This document shows, one piece after another, positions 6,853-14,583 of a DNA stretch of 32,038 bases (position 1 is its first letter; each line of letters starts with the position of its first letter). Location: assembly GCA_025936915.1 (NCBI GenBank), contig JAICSK010000010.1, positions 1 through 32,038 on the forward strand, in the 5' to 3' direction. The notes beneath the pieces were generated by a model, which was not told the DNA's origin, did not search any database, and saw nothing but the letters and a program-made list of their open reading frames with translations. The stretch is from Nocardioides sp. GTDB lineage: Bacteria > Actinomycetota > Actinomycetes > Propionibacteriales > Nocardioidaceae. The translations under genes were made by a program, and so were the position numbers.

Positions 6853-7764
6853 TCAGTCGAGCGCCGGAAGGAGCACCTGCCCGCCGTCGACCAGCGGTAC
6901 GTCGCGGCCCAGGGTGAGGTCCACCGGGTTGGTCAGGCAGCGGATCGAGCCACCGCCCTTGTGGAACTCCGACACGTCGACCTCGACCACCTCGAAGTCC
7001 CACTCGGCGAGCTGGGACATCACCCGCGTCGGGCTCCCGGCGGGCATCACCACGGTGCGGCCCACCACGATCGAGTTGGCGCAGAACGTCGACAGGGCCT
7101 CGTGGTCGGTGAGCACCAGCGGCTCCGGCACCAGCTCGAGCAGTGCCGCAGCGGAGGCGGCGTCGAACGCCCCCGGCGCCACCAGCGCATGGCGCTCGTC
7201 GAGCGGGCAGAACGCCAGGTCGAGGTGGTACATCGCGGGATGGGTGATCCGGACTCCGCGCACGCGCACACCCAGATCGGTGGCGAGGTGCTTGAGCGCC
7301 AGCTCCTCCGTGCGCGGTCCGAAACCGGCGACCAGCGCGTCGCCCCAGGCGAACACGTCACCGGCCTCGAGGTGGGCGCCGACGCCGTCGCGGCCGACGT
7401 ACGACGTGCTGCGGCCGCTCCGCTCGAACCACGGCTGGGCGGTCAGGATCTCCATCCGGCGCTCGGCGTACCGCATGTGCGACATCACGACGTGTCCGGC
7501 ACCGTCGGGACGGACGAGGCCCAGCCCGAGGTTCATCGCATAGACCATGTCGGGCGCGTCGTCGCGCGGCGGCACGACCTCCACGGTGCCACCGAGTCGC
7601 TCGACGGTCGACACGAGGTCGACCCACTGCGCCATCGCCAGACCCTGGTCCGGCTGGTGATCGAGGTCCATGTAGGGGTTGATCGCGTAGTCGATCCTGA
7701 AGTGGTCGGGGCGGACCATCACGTAGCGCCGACCCCACGCCAGCGTCGCGGCGAGCTCCGGCAT
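6853..7764 (-). CDS. Dimethylargininase / amidinotransferase-family hydrolase
   Basis: 303 residues of the guanidino-modifying superfamily (DDAH, arginine deiminase, amidinotransferase). The catalytic elements are in order: HLEAGD (Glu133 region), MYHLD (His180) and GGSIRC with nucleophile Cys276 near the C-terminus. A single compact pentein domain of this length best fits DDAH-like enzymes, which hydrolyse methylated arginines to citrulline, but related proteins act on other guanidines. The ATG at 7764 is favoured because AGGAAGGGG precedes it by a few bases; an upstream TTG would place the coding sequence inside the operator. Divergent from a GntR/FCD regulator with matching operators between them, so it is probably the regulated target. 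Cytoplasmic. Confidence 0.82.
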   Translation of the reverse strand: MPELAATLAWGRRYVMVRPDHFRIDYAINPYMDLDHQPDQGLAMAQWVDLVSTVERLGGTVEVVPPRDDAPDMVYAMNLGLGLVRPDGAGHVVMSHMRYAERRMEILTAQPWFERSGRSTSYVGRDGVGAHLEAGDVFAWGDALVAGFGPRTEELALKHLATDLGVRVRGVRITHPAMYHLDLAFCPLDERHALVAPGAFDAASAAALLELVPEPLVLTDHEALSTFCANSIVVGRTVVMPAGSPTRVMSQLAEWDFEVVEVDVSEFHKGGGSIRCLTNPVDLTLGRDVPLVDGGQVLLPALD

Positions 7765-7780
7765 GCCGACCCCTTCCTGA

Positions 7781-7799
7781 TTGTCAGACAATCTGACAA
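7781..7799. promoter_or_regulatory. GntR/FCD operator 1 (TTGTCAGACAA, nested inverted repeat)
   Basis: TTGTCAGACAA (7781-7791) is a near-perfect palindrome around a central base. It is nested in a larger inverted repeat, TTGTCAGA-CAA-TCTGACAA (8-bp arms, 3-bp spacer). It lies just upstream of the ribosome site of the hydrolase gene. The sequence fits the TnGTnnnACnA-type sites of FadR/FCD GntR regulators. Confidence 0.7.
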
Positions 7800-7837
7800 C
7801 TCAGAGTATGGAGCACGAGGAGACGCCGGGCAACTCG

Positions 7838-7848
7838 TTGTCGGACAA
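7838..7848. promoter_or_regulatory. GntR/FCD operator 2 (TTGTCGGACAA)
   Basis: A second copy of the same 11-bp site differing only in the central base. Its last base is the first base of the upstream ATG of the GntR gene, and GACAAT within and beside it could act as a -10 for the ATG at 7857. Occupancy would block the regulator's own initiation. Confidence 0.65.
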
Positions 7849-8579
7849 TGGCACCCATGCACCCGGCCGAGCGCTCGACCGACGGCCTCACCGCGCCGCC
7901 CTCGTCGTACGCCGGCCCCTACGCCGGGCTCAGCCTGGAGCACTCCTCGACCGTCGACCGGGTCGCCGACGAGCTGCGGCGGGCGGTGTTCGAGGGCGAG
8001 ATCGAGTCCGGGACTCCGCTGCGCGAGGTCGCGCTCGCCGAGTCCCTCGGGGTGTCCCGGCCGACGCTTCGCGAGGCGCTCGCGCTGCTGGTGGCCGAGG
8101 GGCTGGCGACGCGCGAGCCGAACCGTGGCGTGAGCGTGGCGAGACCCGATCCCGAGTCGGTGCGCGACGTGTCCACCGCACGGGCGGTGCTCGAGACGGC
8201 GGGCGTGCGCAACTGGCCGCACGCCACGGAGCATTCACGGGAGGCGGTACGACGGGCCCTCTCGGAGTACGAGCACGCCGTCGCCGCGGACGCGTCGTAC
8301 CAGGAGCTCAACCAGCGGCACCTCGCGATCCACCTGAGCCTGGTCGGCCTGACCGGCTCACCCCGGCTGGTGTCGATGGCCGAGTCGATCGTGGCCGAGC
8401 TGCGGCTGGCGCTGGCCCAGATCGACCGGGTACGCCGCAACGCCCGCGACCAGGCCGGCAGCCACCACCACCTGCTCGACCTGCTCGAGGCGGGCGACGT
8501 CGACGCCGCCGTGGGCGAGCTCGGCGCCCACCTGCACGGAGCGGAGGACGCGATCATCGAGCGACTCCAGCTCGACTGA
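7848..8579 (+). CDS. GntR-family transcriptional regulator, FCD (FadR) subfamily
   Basis: 243 residues from the first ATG (a second ATG at 7857 is equally possible). Residues ~36-105 form the GntR winged helix: VADELRRAVFEGEIESGTPL, the recognition helix in ESLGVSRPTLREALALLVAE, and GLATREPNRGVSVARP as wing. The helical FCD domain follows, including AVLETAGVRNW, HLAIHLSLVGLTGSPRLVSM and HHHLLDLLEAGDVDAAVGEL, where FCD proteins place metal or effector ligands. Such proteins usually respond to carboxylic acids or amino-acid derivatives. It should bind the TTGTCnGACAA sites at 7781-7799 and 7838-7848, controlling itself and the divergent hydrolase. No ribosome site is visible. Confidence 0.88.
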   Translation: MAPMHPAERSTDGLTAPPSSYAGPYAGLSLEHSSTVDRVADELRRAVFEGEIESGTPLREVALAESLGVSRPTLREALALLVAEGLATREPNRGVSVARPDPESVRDVSTARAVLETAGVRNWPHATEHSREAVRRALSEYEHAVAADASYQELNQRHLAIHLSLVGLTGSPRLVSMAESIVAELRLALAQIDRVRRNARDQAGSHHHLLDLLEAGDVDAAVGELGAHLHGAEDAIIERLQLD

Positions 8580-8591
8580 AGACGTGGCGTC

Positions 8592-8597
8592 TATGCT
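8592..8597 (+). promoter_or_regulatory. -10 hexamer TATGCT (leaderless)
   Basis: TATGCT-N6-GTG, with the GTG at 8604 as start of the holin-like gene. It begins 12 bases after the GntR stop, so this gene and those downstream need not depend on the GntR promoter. Confidence 0.55.
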
Positions 8598-8603
8598 CGC
8601 CGC

Positions 8604-8993
8604 GTGCGCTTCGTGACCTGGCTGCTGACCACAGCAGCGGGCGTCGCGGTTGCCACGTGGCTGTTCGGCGGCATCTACTTCACCGGCCCCTCGTCGGGCC
8701 AGGCGGAGCTCAACCACAAGATCCCCCTGCTCCTGCTGGTCGCCCTGATCCTGGGCCTGGTGAGCAGCTTCGTCCGTCCGGTCGTCACGTTCTTCTCGAT
8801 CCCGTTCATCATCGTCACGTTGGGGCTGTTCCTGCTCGTGATCAACGCGCTGATGCTGATGCTGACCGCGTGGATCGCCGGCGGCGTCGGGATCGGCTTC
8901 CACGTCGACGGCTTCTGGAACGCGCTGTGGGGCTCGGTCGTGATCACCCTGGTCAACTGGGGCACCGCAGCGCTGGTGAAGGACGACGACTGA
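8604..8993 (+). CDS. Holin-4-superfamily-like membrane protein (PF04020 type)
   Basis: 129 residues with four hydrophobic segments: WLLTTAAGVAVATWLFGGIY, LLLLVALILGLVSSFVRPVV, FIIVTLGLFLLVINALMLML and a final one ending in WGTAALVKDDD. The pattern NxxRPVVxxxSxPFxxxTLGLFxxxINAxML is typical of the family annotated as phage_holin_4_2, widespread in bacterial chromosomes and not evidence of a prophage. Function is unknown; a role in the envelope is plausible. GTG start, leaderless. It is followed after a few bases by the LMW phosphatase gene and probably cotranscribed. Confidence 0.8.
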   Translation: MRFVTWLLTTAAGVAVATWLFGGIYFTGPSSGQAELNHKIPLLLLVALILGLVSSFVRPVVTFFSIPFIIVTLGLFLLVINALMLMLTAWIAGGVGIGFHVDGFWNALWGSVVITLVNWGTAALVKDDD

Positions 8994-9000
8994 CCCGGTG

Positions 9001-9495
9001 ATGACCCAGGTGCCACCACCTCGGCAGCCGGGCCGGTACGCCGTGGCCCTGGTCTGCCTCGGCAACATCTGCCGCTCCCCCACGGCCCAGGTCGTCCTGG
9101 AGCAGCGTCTGGCCGAGGCCGGCCTCGGCGAGCGGGTCGTCGTACACAGCAGCGGCACCGGCGACTGGCACGTGGGGTCGCCGATGGACCGCCGAGCGGC
9201 TGCGACCCTCGCCGCGTCCGGGTACGACCCGAGCCGGCACCGCGCCCGGCAGTACGACGACTCCTGGGCGGCCTCGCACGACCTGGTCCTGGCGATGGAC
9301 CGGGACAACCTCGCCGACCTCGGCGGCCGGTCGGAGCGCGTCGGACTGTTCCGCGACTTCGACCCCCTCGACCCCGGCGCCGAGGTGCCCGATCCCTACG
9401 AAGGGGGAACAGACGCCTTCGCCGAGGTGCTGACCATCGTGGAACACACCTGCGCCGCCCTCGTCGCCGACCTGGCCGCGCTCCTGCAGGGATAG
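9001..9495 (+). CDS. Low-molecular-weight protein-tyrosine phosphatase family
   Basis: 164 residues (a GTG at 8998 would add one). The P-loop CLGNICRSP has the CX5R signature with nucleophile Cys19 and Arg25, and the general-acid Asp is in VPDPY near the C-terminus: a complete LMW-PTP active site. VHSSGTGDWHVGSPMDRRA and ARQYDDSWAASHDLVLAMD are family typical. It could dephosphorylate phosphotyrosine proteins. However, human LMW-PTP-A has been identified as a ribulosamine-5-phosphatase in protein deglycation, and a fructosamine-kinase-family gene lies only 0.5 kb downstream on the same strand, so a deglycation role is a serious alternative. No tyrosine kinase gene is nearby. Confidence 0.9.
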   Translation: MTQVPPPRQPGRYAVALVCLGNICRSPTAQVVLEQRLAEAGLGERVVVHSSGTGDWHVGSPMDRRAAATLAASGYDPSRHRARQYDDSWAASHDLVLAMDRDNLADLGGRSERVGLFRDFDPLDPGAEVPDPYEGGTDAFAEVLTIVEHTCAALVADLAALLQG

Positions 9496-9510
9496 TCGCG
9501 TGGAGGAACG

Positions 9511-9918
9511 ATGCCGAAGGCTCCCCTGCCGGCGAGCGCGATGACGCTGCTGCGCGAGCCCAACCCGGCGGTGGTCTCGATGGTGATGCCCAGTGGGCAC
9601 CCGATGTCGGTAGCGACCTGGTACCTGGTGGAGAACGACGGCACCGTCCTGCTGAACATGGACGCCGGCCGCGCCCGGCTGCGGTGGATCGAGCAGCGTC
9701 CGCAGGTCTCGCTGACCGCGCTGAAGGACGAGGAGTGGTACACCCACGTGAGCGTGCGCGGCCCGGTCGTCCGGTGGGAGTACGACGAGCAGCGGGCGCT
9801 GGCGGACATCGACCGGTTGTCGCGGCACTACACCGGGCACGACTTCGGCAACCGCTCCGCGAAGCGGGTCAGCGCCTGGTTCGAGATCACGCACTGGCAC
9901 GGGTGGGAGCTCGCCTGA
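9511..9918 (+). CDS. PPOX-class (F420- or flavin-dependent) oxidoreductase
   Basis: 135 residues, a single split-barrel domain of the pyridoxamine-5'-phosphate-oxidase-like fold. PNPAVVSMVMPSGHPMSVATWY at residues 17-38, LLNMDAGRARLRWIEQRPQVSL and VSVRGPVVRWEYDEQ match FDOR-B-type proteins, many of which use F420H2 in actinobacteria. The substrate is unknown. The ATG has GGAGGAA eight to nine bases upstream. It lies between the LMW phosphatase (15-base gap) and the fructosamine-kinase gene, so its substrate may be connected to theirs; this is inference. Cofactor choice cannot be settled from sequence alone. Confidence 0.82.
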   Translation: MPKAPLPASAMTLLREPNPAVVSMVMPSGHPMSVATWYLVENDGTVLLNMDAGRARLRWIEQRPQVSLTALKDEEWYTHVSVRGPVVRWEYDEQRALADIDRLSRHYTGHDFGNRSAKRVSAWFEITHWHGWELA

Positions 9919-9990
9919 CCGCTGTTGCGGCCGTCGGCGGATGGACCTTCACGTACTACCCTCACGAGTGCCGGATCCGAGGAGGTGGCG

Positions 9991-10848
9991 ATGACGCGTC
10001 AGCCGCACATCGCTCGCCGGGCCGAGGAGCTGTTGGGCTCAGCGGTCGCGGCCACGGCCCCGGTCGCGGGCGGCGACATCTCCACGGCCACCAAGCTGCG
10101 GCTGAGCAGCGGGCGCTCGGCGTTCATGAAGACGCTGACCAACGCCCCGCCCGGGTTCTTCGAGGCCGAGGCGGCCGGGCTCCGCTGGCTCGGCGAGGCC
10201 GGCGGCGTCCAGGTGCCCGGTGTGCTCGCCGTCGAGTCCGACTGCCTGATCCTCGAGTGGGTGGAGCCCGGGAAGCTCACCACCGAGGCCGCCACCGACT
10301 TCGGCCGCGCCCTCGCCAAGACCCACGACGCCGGCGCTCCGTCGTACGGCCTCGACCGCGACGGCTTCATCGGCCGGCTGCCGCTGCCCAACAAGAGCGC
10401 GCCGACGTGGGCGGAGTTCTTCGCGACCAAGCGTGTCCTGCCCTATCTCAAGCTGGCCCGCGACCGGGGCTCGATCACGCCCGAGGGCGCCGACGCGGTC
10501 GACGCCATCATCGGACGACTCCCCGACCTGGTGCCGGAGGAAGGGCCACGCCGCCTGCACGGCGACCTCTGGAACGGCAACGTCATCTGGACCCACGACG
10601 CCGGCTGCTGCGTGATCGACCCCGCCGCCCACGGCGGCCACCGCGAGACCGACCTGGCCATGCTGACGCTGTTCGGACTCCCGCATCTCCCGCGGGTGCT
10701 CCAGGCCTACGAGGAGGTATCACCGCTCGCCGACGGCTGGCCTGACCGCGTCGGCCTGCACCAGCTCCATCCGCTCCTGGTCCACGCCTGCCTCTTCGGC
10801 GGCGGGTACGGCGCCCGCGCCGCCGAGGTCGCCGCCCGGTTCGCCTGA
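9991..10848 (+). CDS. Fructosamine/ketosamine-3-kinase family protein
   Basis: 285 residues of the FN3K family, relatives of aminoglycoside phosphotransferases. Visible: a nucleotide-binding lysine Lys47 in [22 protein letters not shown] (family-specific loop), catalytic-loop LHGDLWNGN with Asp192, and the metal-binding Asp210 in VIDPAAHGG. Bacterial members mostly phosphorylate ribulosamines or erythrulosamines on protein lysines at O-3; the product then breaks down and frees the amine. The ATG at 9991 is fixed by GAGGAGGTG just upstream. A 72-base gap separates it from the PPOX gene. Together with the LMW phosphatase upstream it forms a plausible phosphatase-kinase deglycation pair. Confidence 0.9.
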   Translation: MTRQPHIARRAEELLGSAVAATAPVAGGDISTATKLRLSSGRSAFMKTLTNAPPGFFEAEAAGLRWLGEAGGVQVPGVLAVESDCLILEWVEPGKLTTEAATDFGRALAKTHDAGAPSYGLDRDGFIGRLPLPNKSAPTWAEFFATKRVLPYLKLARDRGSITPEGADAVDAIIGRLPDLVPEEGPRRLHGDLWNGNVIWTHDAGCCVIDPAAHGGHRETDLAMLTLFGLPHLPRVLQAYEEVSPLADGWPDRVGLHQLHPLLVHACLFGGGYGARAAEVAARFA

Positions 10849-10864
10849 CGGCGGCGCCACACCG

Positions 10865-10885
10865 TTCTCAGGCGTGGTTCAGGAC
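10865..10885 (+). promoter_or_regulatory. Direct repeat upstream of mprA-like gene (TTCTCAGG / GGTTCAGG)
   Basis: Two TCAGG cores at 10868-10872 and 10879-10883 are exactly 11 bp apart, one helical turn, as OmpR-family regulators prefer. They sit where the -35 of the gene's promoter would be. CTCAGG-like repeats resemble what I recall of the mycobacterial MprA box. Likely an autoregulation site. Confidence 0.55.
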
Positions 10886-10892
10886 GATTTGG

Positions 10893-10898
10893 CACAGT
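10893..10898 (+). promoter_or_regulatory. Possible -10 (CACAGT) for the mprAB-like operon
   Basis: CACAGT-N6-GTG at 10905 follows the leaderless spacing. No -35 match is present; the upstream direct repeat would supply activation. Confidence 0.4.
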
Positions 10899-10904
10899 AG
10901 GGAC

Positions 10905-11636
10905 GTGACACCGCCGACGACGTCGAGCCCTGCGGGCAGCAAGCCCCACGTGCTGGTCGTCGACGACGACAAGGCGGTGCGGGAGTCGCTGCGGCGCAGC
11001 CTCGAGTTCAACGGCTACGCCGTGTCGCTGGCGGCCGACGGCGCGGAGGCACTCGCCGGCATCGGCGGGATCGGCCAGGGGCAGGGGCCCGACGTCGTCG
11101 TGATGGACGTGATGATGCCCCGGCTCGACGGCATCGAGACCACCAAGACCCTGCGCAAGGCGGGCAACGACGTACCGATCCTCGTGCTCACCGCGCGCGA
11201 CGCCGTCGGCGACCGGGTCGAGGGCCTCGACGCCGGGGCGGACGACTATCTGACCAAGCCGTTCGCCCTCCAGGAGCTGCTCGCCCGGCTGCGCGCGCTG
11301 CTGCGGCGGGTCGTCCCGAGCGAGGGCGACGACACCGAGGTGCTGACCTTCGCCGACCTGTCCATGGACATCGGCACCCGCGAGGTACGACGGGGTGCCC
11401 GCACGATGGAGCTGACCCGCACCGAGTTCACCCTGCTGGAGATGTTCCTCCGCCGGCCCCGCCGCGTCCTCGAGCGGTCGTTCATCCTCGAGGAGGTGTG
11501 GGGCTACGACTTCCCGACCACCGCCAACTCGCTCGAGGTGTACGTCGGGTACCTCCGCCGCAAGACCGAGGCCGAGGGGGAGTCCCGGCTGATCCACACC
11601 GTCCGGGGCGTGGGCTACGTCCTCAAAGAGTCATGA
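10905..11636 (+). CDS. mprA: MprA-like response regulator (OmpR/PhoB family)
   Basis: 243 residues. Receiver domain: [10 protein letters not shown] (acidic pocket), phosphoacceptor Asp68 in [18 protein letters not shown] and the conserved lysine in YLTKPFA. C-terminal winged helix: [40 protein letters not shown] and [14 protein letters not shown]. The order and the adjoining kinase match mycobacterial MprA, which governs envelope-stress genes. A short Gly/Gln-rich insertion (GIGGIGQGQ) precedes the phosphorylation strand, and the N-terminus has an extra ~14 residues. The stop overlaps the kinase ATG (ATGA). The HtrA-like protease gene that follows mprAB in mycobacteria is absent here. GTG start, probably leaderless. 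Confidence 0.85.
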   Translation: MTPPTTSSPAGSKPHVLVVDDDKAVRESLRRSLEFNGYAVSLAADGAEALAGIGGIGQGQGPDVVVMDVMMPRLDGIETTKTLRKAGNDVPILVLTARDAVGDRVEGLDAGADDYLTKPFALQELLARLRALLRRVVPSEGDDTEVLTFADLSMDIGTREVRRGARTMELTRTEFTLLEMFLRRPRRVLERSFILEEVWGYDFPTTANSLEVYVGYLRRKTEAEGESRLIHTVRGVGYVLKES

Positions 11637-13036
11637 GCCCACCGGCGGCCGAGACCCTGGCGATGGACGAACCGCGCTGGCACTACCGCCGATCGCTGGC
11701 GAGCCGGGTCATCCTGATGACCACGATGGCGGTCTGCTTCGCCGTGGCGCTGGTGGCCCTCGGCGCGTACGTCACCGTGAAGATGTCGCTGGAGAACTCG
11801 CTCGACAACTCGTTGCTGGACAGGGCCCACCGCGCCGCCAGCACGACCACGCTGGCCACCCTGACCAACGACCAGGTGCCGTCGTACGCCACCGGCGCCG
11901 CCGACGTGCGGATCTTCGTGCTCGGCCGCGACGGACACATGTTCACGACCGACAGCGGCGACAAGGTGCTGCCCATCGGCCAGCCTGAGATTGCCGTCGC
12001 CCAGGGCGACCAGGACCAGAGCGTCCGCACCGTGGTGATCGACAACAACGACTACCGCGTGGTCGCGGTGCCCTACCTCCATCAGTACGCCGTCATCCTC
12101 GTCCAGAACATGTCCACCCAGGAGCGGGTTCTCAAGCGCCTCGGTGCCGTGATGCTGCTGTTCGGCATCGCCGGGGTGATCGGCGCGGCGGCGGCCGGCT
12201 GGGCGGTGGCCCGCAACGGCCTCCGGCCGGTCCGTCGGCTCACCCGCAACGTCGAGCGGATCGCCCGCACCGAGGACCTCCAGCCCCTCCCGGTCGAGGG
12301 CGACGACGAGATCGCCCGGCTGGCGACGGCGTTCAACGGCATGCTGGTCGCGCTGTCCGCGTCGCGCGACCGGCAACGCCGGCTCGTCGCCGACGCGGGT
12401 CACGAGCTGCGTACGCCGCTGACCTCACTGCGCACCAACCTCGACCTCCTGCTCCAGGCCGATGCCGGCAACGGTCTCGACGACGCCGCGCGCCGAGAGC
12501 TGCTCGACGATGTCAGAGCCCAGATCGAGGAGATGTCGACCCTCGTCGGTGACCTGGTCGAGCTGGCCCGCGACGAACCGCTCCGCCCGATCGTCGGGCA
12601 GGTCGACCTGGCCGACGTCGTCGACCGCGCGGTCGCCCGCGCCCGCCGACGCGGCACCGGGCTGACGTTCGACGTCGACACCGAGCCGTGGTGGGTCACC
12701 GGGGAGTCGGCCTCGCTCGAGCGCGCGGTCACCAACCTGCTCGACAACGCCGTGAAGTGGAGCCCGCCCGAGGGCACCGTGCGGATCCGGCTCAACCACG
12801 GGACTCTCACCGTCGACGACGAGGGTCCCGGGATCGCACCCGACGACCGCGACCACGTCTTCGACCGCTTCTACCGGTCGGAGGAGTCCCGCTCGATGCC
12901 GGGCTCCGGGCTGGGGCTCTCGATCGTGCGCCAGGTGATCGAGCGGCACGCCGGCAACATCCGCGCCGACGTGAACGACCAGGGCGGCACCCGGATGGTG
13001 ATGCAGGTCCCCGGCGCACCGCTCCTCGCCCACTGA
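11633..13036 (+). CDS. mprB: MprB-like sensor histidine kinase
   Basis: 467 residues. TM1 is at about 24-46, an extracytoplasmic sensor domain at 47-165, TM2 at about 171-192, then HAMP ([20 protein letters not shown]), HisKA with phospho-acceptor His257 in [20 protein letters not shown], and HATPase with N box [13 protein letters not shown]1 [11 protein letters not shown] box DRFYRSEES and G2 [16 protein letters not shown]. All catalytic boxes are intact. Paired with the MprA-like regulator by a 4-bp ATGA overlap. The mycobacterial relative senses envelope stress; the signal here is not evident. The gene ends 22 bases before the convergent membrane-protein gene. Confidence 0.87.
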   Translation: MSPPAAETLAMDEPRWHYRRSLASRVILMTTMAVCFAVALVALGAYVTVKMSLENSLDNSLLDRAHRAASTTTLATLTNDQVPSYATGAADVRIFVLGRDGHMFTTDSGDKVLPIGQPEIAVAQGDQDQSVRTVVIDNNDYRVVAVPYLHQYAVILVQNMSTQERVLKRLGAVMLLFGIAGVIGAAAAGWAVARNGLRPVRRLTRNVERIARTEDLQPLPVEGDDEIARLATAFNGMLVALSASRDRQRRLVADAGHELRTPLTSLRTNLDLLLQADAGNGLDDAARRELLDDVRAQIEEMSTLVGDLVELARDEPLRPIVGQVDLADVVDRAVARARRRGTGLTFDVDTEPWWVTGESASLERAVTNLLDNAVKWSPPEGTVRIRLNHGTLTVDDEGPGIAPDDRDHVFDRFYRSEESRSMPGSGLGLSIVRQVIERHAGNIRADVNDQGGTRMVMQVPGAPLLAH

Positions 13037-13058
13037 CCCTCGTCGGAGGACCTTCCGG

Positions 13059-13802
13059 TCAGACGTGCGTCACCAGGGCCGCCAGCGCCACCAGCGGGAT
13101 GCCCCACGACATCGCCCGCAGCGCACCCTCGAGCGGGGCGAGCAGCGTGTGCCGGTCGAGGGCCGACGACGAGCCGTCGGCCCGCCGTACGTCGCCGGTC
13201 ACGTCCGTCGTGCGGCGCCGCAGCTCGCGGGCCGGGGTGCTCAGCCGGCGCTGGGCGGTGGTCAGCGCGACGGCGGCGACGGTCGCCAGCACCATCGCGA
13301 CCGCGCGTGAGACGCCGAGCCCGGGCGACTGCGCGACGTACCCCACGACGACCGGGAACCCGCCCCAGCCGAGCCCGAACGTCAGGTCGTTGTGCAGCCG
13401 TCCCCCGGCGAGCTCGAGGTTGTAGCCCACGACGAGGGCGACCCCCACGGGCACGGCGAGCGCCAGCGGCCAGTTGGCGCCGTCCCACCAGAAGGCGCCG
13501 TACCCGCCGAGGGCGGCGGCCCCCAGCAGCGCGCCTGCAGCCATGATCTCGAGCGTCCGGTCGCGGAACCCGGTGCCCAGCGGGTGCCCGGAACGCTCGT
13601 CGAGGGCGTGGGCCGCGACCCCGACGGCGAGGAAGAACGCGACCACCGTCAGGACGAGCGGAGTGGTGGCGACGTGCGGGGCCAGGGCGGCGCCCAGCAC
13701 GGCGTAGCTCAGGTGCCACAGGGTGTACGGCGGGTGGAGCAGCGTCCAGCAGTCCGCCAGCCGTCCGCCCCTGCGGGCGTAGTACGCCGGCCGCTCAGTC
13801 AC
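13059..13802 (-). CDS. Polytopic membrane protein, possibly UbiA-superfamily-like
   Basis: 247 residues with about seven or eight hydrophobic segments. HALDERSGHPLGTGFRDRTL in an early loop and YNLELAGGRLHND later are in places where UbiA prenyltransferases carry their Asp-rich motifs, but the canonical NDxxDxxxD is not intact, so this is at best a divergent member. The GTG start lies inside the end of the upstream UbiE-like methyltransferase gene (8-base overlap), so translation is coupled and the two proteins probably work together, perhaps on a lipid or quinone-like molecule. No signal peptide or soluble domain is visible. I would also accept a plain 'membrane protein of unknown function'. 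Confidence 0.6.
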   Translation of the reverse strand: MTERPAYYARRGGRLADCWTLLHPPYTLWHLSYAVLGAALAPHVATTPLVLTVVAFFLAVGVAAHALDERSGHPLGTGFRDRTLEIMAAGALLGAAALGGYGAFWWDGANWPLALAVPVGVALVVGYNLELAGGRLHNDLTFGLGWGGFPVVVGYVAQSPGLGVSRAVAMVLATVAAVALTTAQRRLSTPARELRRRTTDVTGDVRRADGSSSALDRHTLLAPLEGALRAMSWGIPLVALAALVTHV

Positions 13803-14547
13803 GCGCCCGACGTCCGCGCATGACCAGCCCTCCGCCGAGGCTCATGGACCGGGTCCGCACGTCCTCCAGTCCGGCCGCTCGCCACATCGCCACCTGCTCC
13901 TCCACGGGGTATCGGCGGTAGTGCTCCTCGATCGACGGGCCGAGGAACCGTCCCACCCGCGCCCACTCGAGACCCCCGGTCACCAAGCCCGCCCCGGGCA
14001 GCAGGACCCGGGTGTACAGCCGCCAGGCCGGCAGCCATACGGGTGGGGCCGGGACGGCGAACTCCAGCGAGGCCACGATCCCGCCCGGCCGCACCACGCG
14101 GGCGAGCTCCGCGAGGGTGGCGGCGGGGTCGGCGACGTACCGCAGCAGGTAGGTGAAGGTGAGTGCGTCGAACGACGCGTCGCCGAACGGGAGCTGCTCG
14201 GCACGCGCCACGGCGAGCCGGACCCGCGACTCGGCCTGCTCGGTCACCCGCGCCCGTCCACGGCGGAGCATCTGCTCGGTGAGGTCGACGCCGATGACCT
14301 CGGCGCCCGTACGACGCGCCAGCATCAGCGCGACACCCGCCGTGCCGGTCGCGACGTCGAGCACCGCACGCGGGCGCACCTCTGTGACGGCATCGACCAT
14401 GGCCGTTCGCCAGCGCCGGTTCTGTCCGAACGACAGCAGCTCCTCCAGAGCGTCGTACCGCGCCGGCAGCCCGTCGAAGAGCTCCCGCGCGAAGGCATTG
14501 GGCTCCTCCCGCGAGCGAAGCACCGCGGCAGCCCATCGTCGTCCCAT
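13795..14547 (-). CDS. UbiE/MenG-like class I SAM-dependent methyltransferase
   Basis: 250 residues. SAM-binding motif I is AVLDVATGTAG (residues 61-71), followed by VIGVDLTEQMLRRGR (motif post-I), PFGDASFDALTFTYLLRYV (motif II) and LAELARVVRPGGIVASLEF (motif III). The arrangement and ELFDGLPARYDALEELLSFG at the N-terminus are those of UbiE/MenG demethylmenaquinone methyltransferases. In actinobacteria several paralogues exist, and this copy sits away from men genes, so another acceptor is possible. The ATG at 14547 is preferred over a GTG one codon earlier because GGAGG is four bases away. It overlaps the downstream membrane protein gene and follows kdpE by 36 bases, so it may be the tail of the permease-kdpDE operon. 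Confidence 0.82.
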   Translation of the reverse strand: MGRRWAAAVLRSREEPNAFARELFDGLPARYDALEELLSFGQNRRWRTAMVDAVTEVRPRAVLDVATGTAGVALMLARRTGAEVIGVDLTEQMLRRGRARVTEQAESRVRLAVARAEQLPFGDASFDALTFTYLLRYVADPAATLAELARVVRPGGIVASLEFAVPAPPVWLPAWRLYTRVLLPGAGLVTGGLEWARVGRFLGPSIEEHYRRYPVEEQVAMWRAAGLEDVRTRSMSLGGGLVMRGRRARD

Positions 14548-14583
14548 CACGCCTCCGCGCCCACCGTACCGATCCCCCGGGAG

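Noticed and set aside
6853-7791. TTG start at 7791 for the dimethylargininase-like gene
   Set aside because: It would place coding sequence over the GntR operator; the ATG at 7764 has a strong ribosome site.
8604-8993. Prophage indicated by a holin-like gene
   Set aside because: This membrane family is common in chromosomes; no endolysin, integrase, terminase or structural genes are nearby.
13037-13058. Hairpin between the mprB-like gene and the convergent membrane protein gene
   Set aside because: CGGAGGACCTTCCG is only an imperfect 14-base palindrome, too weak to call a terminator.
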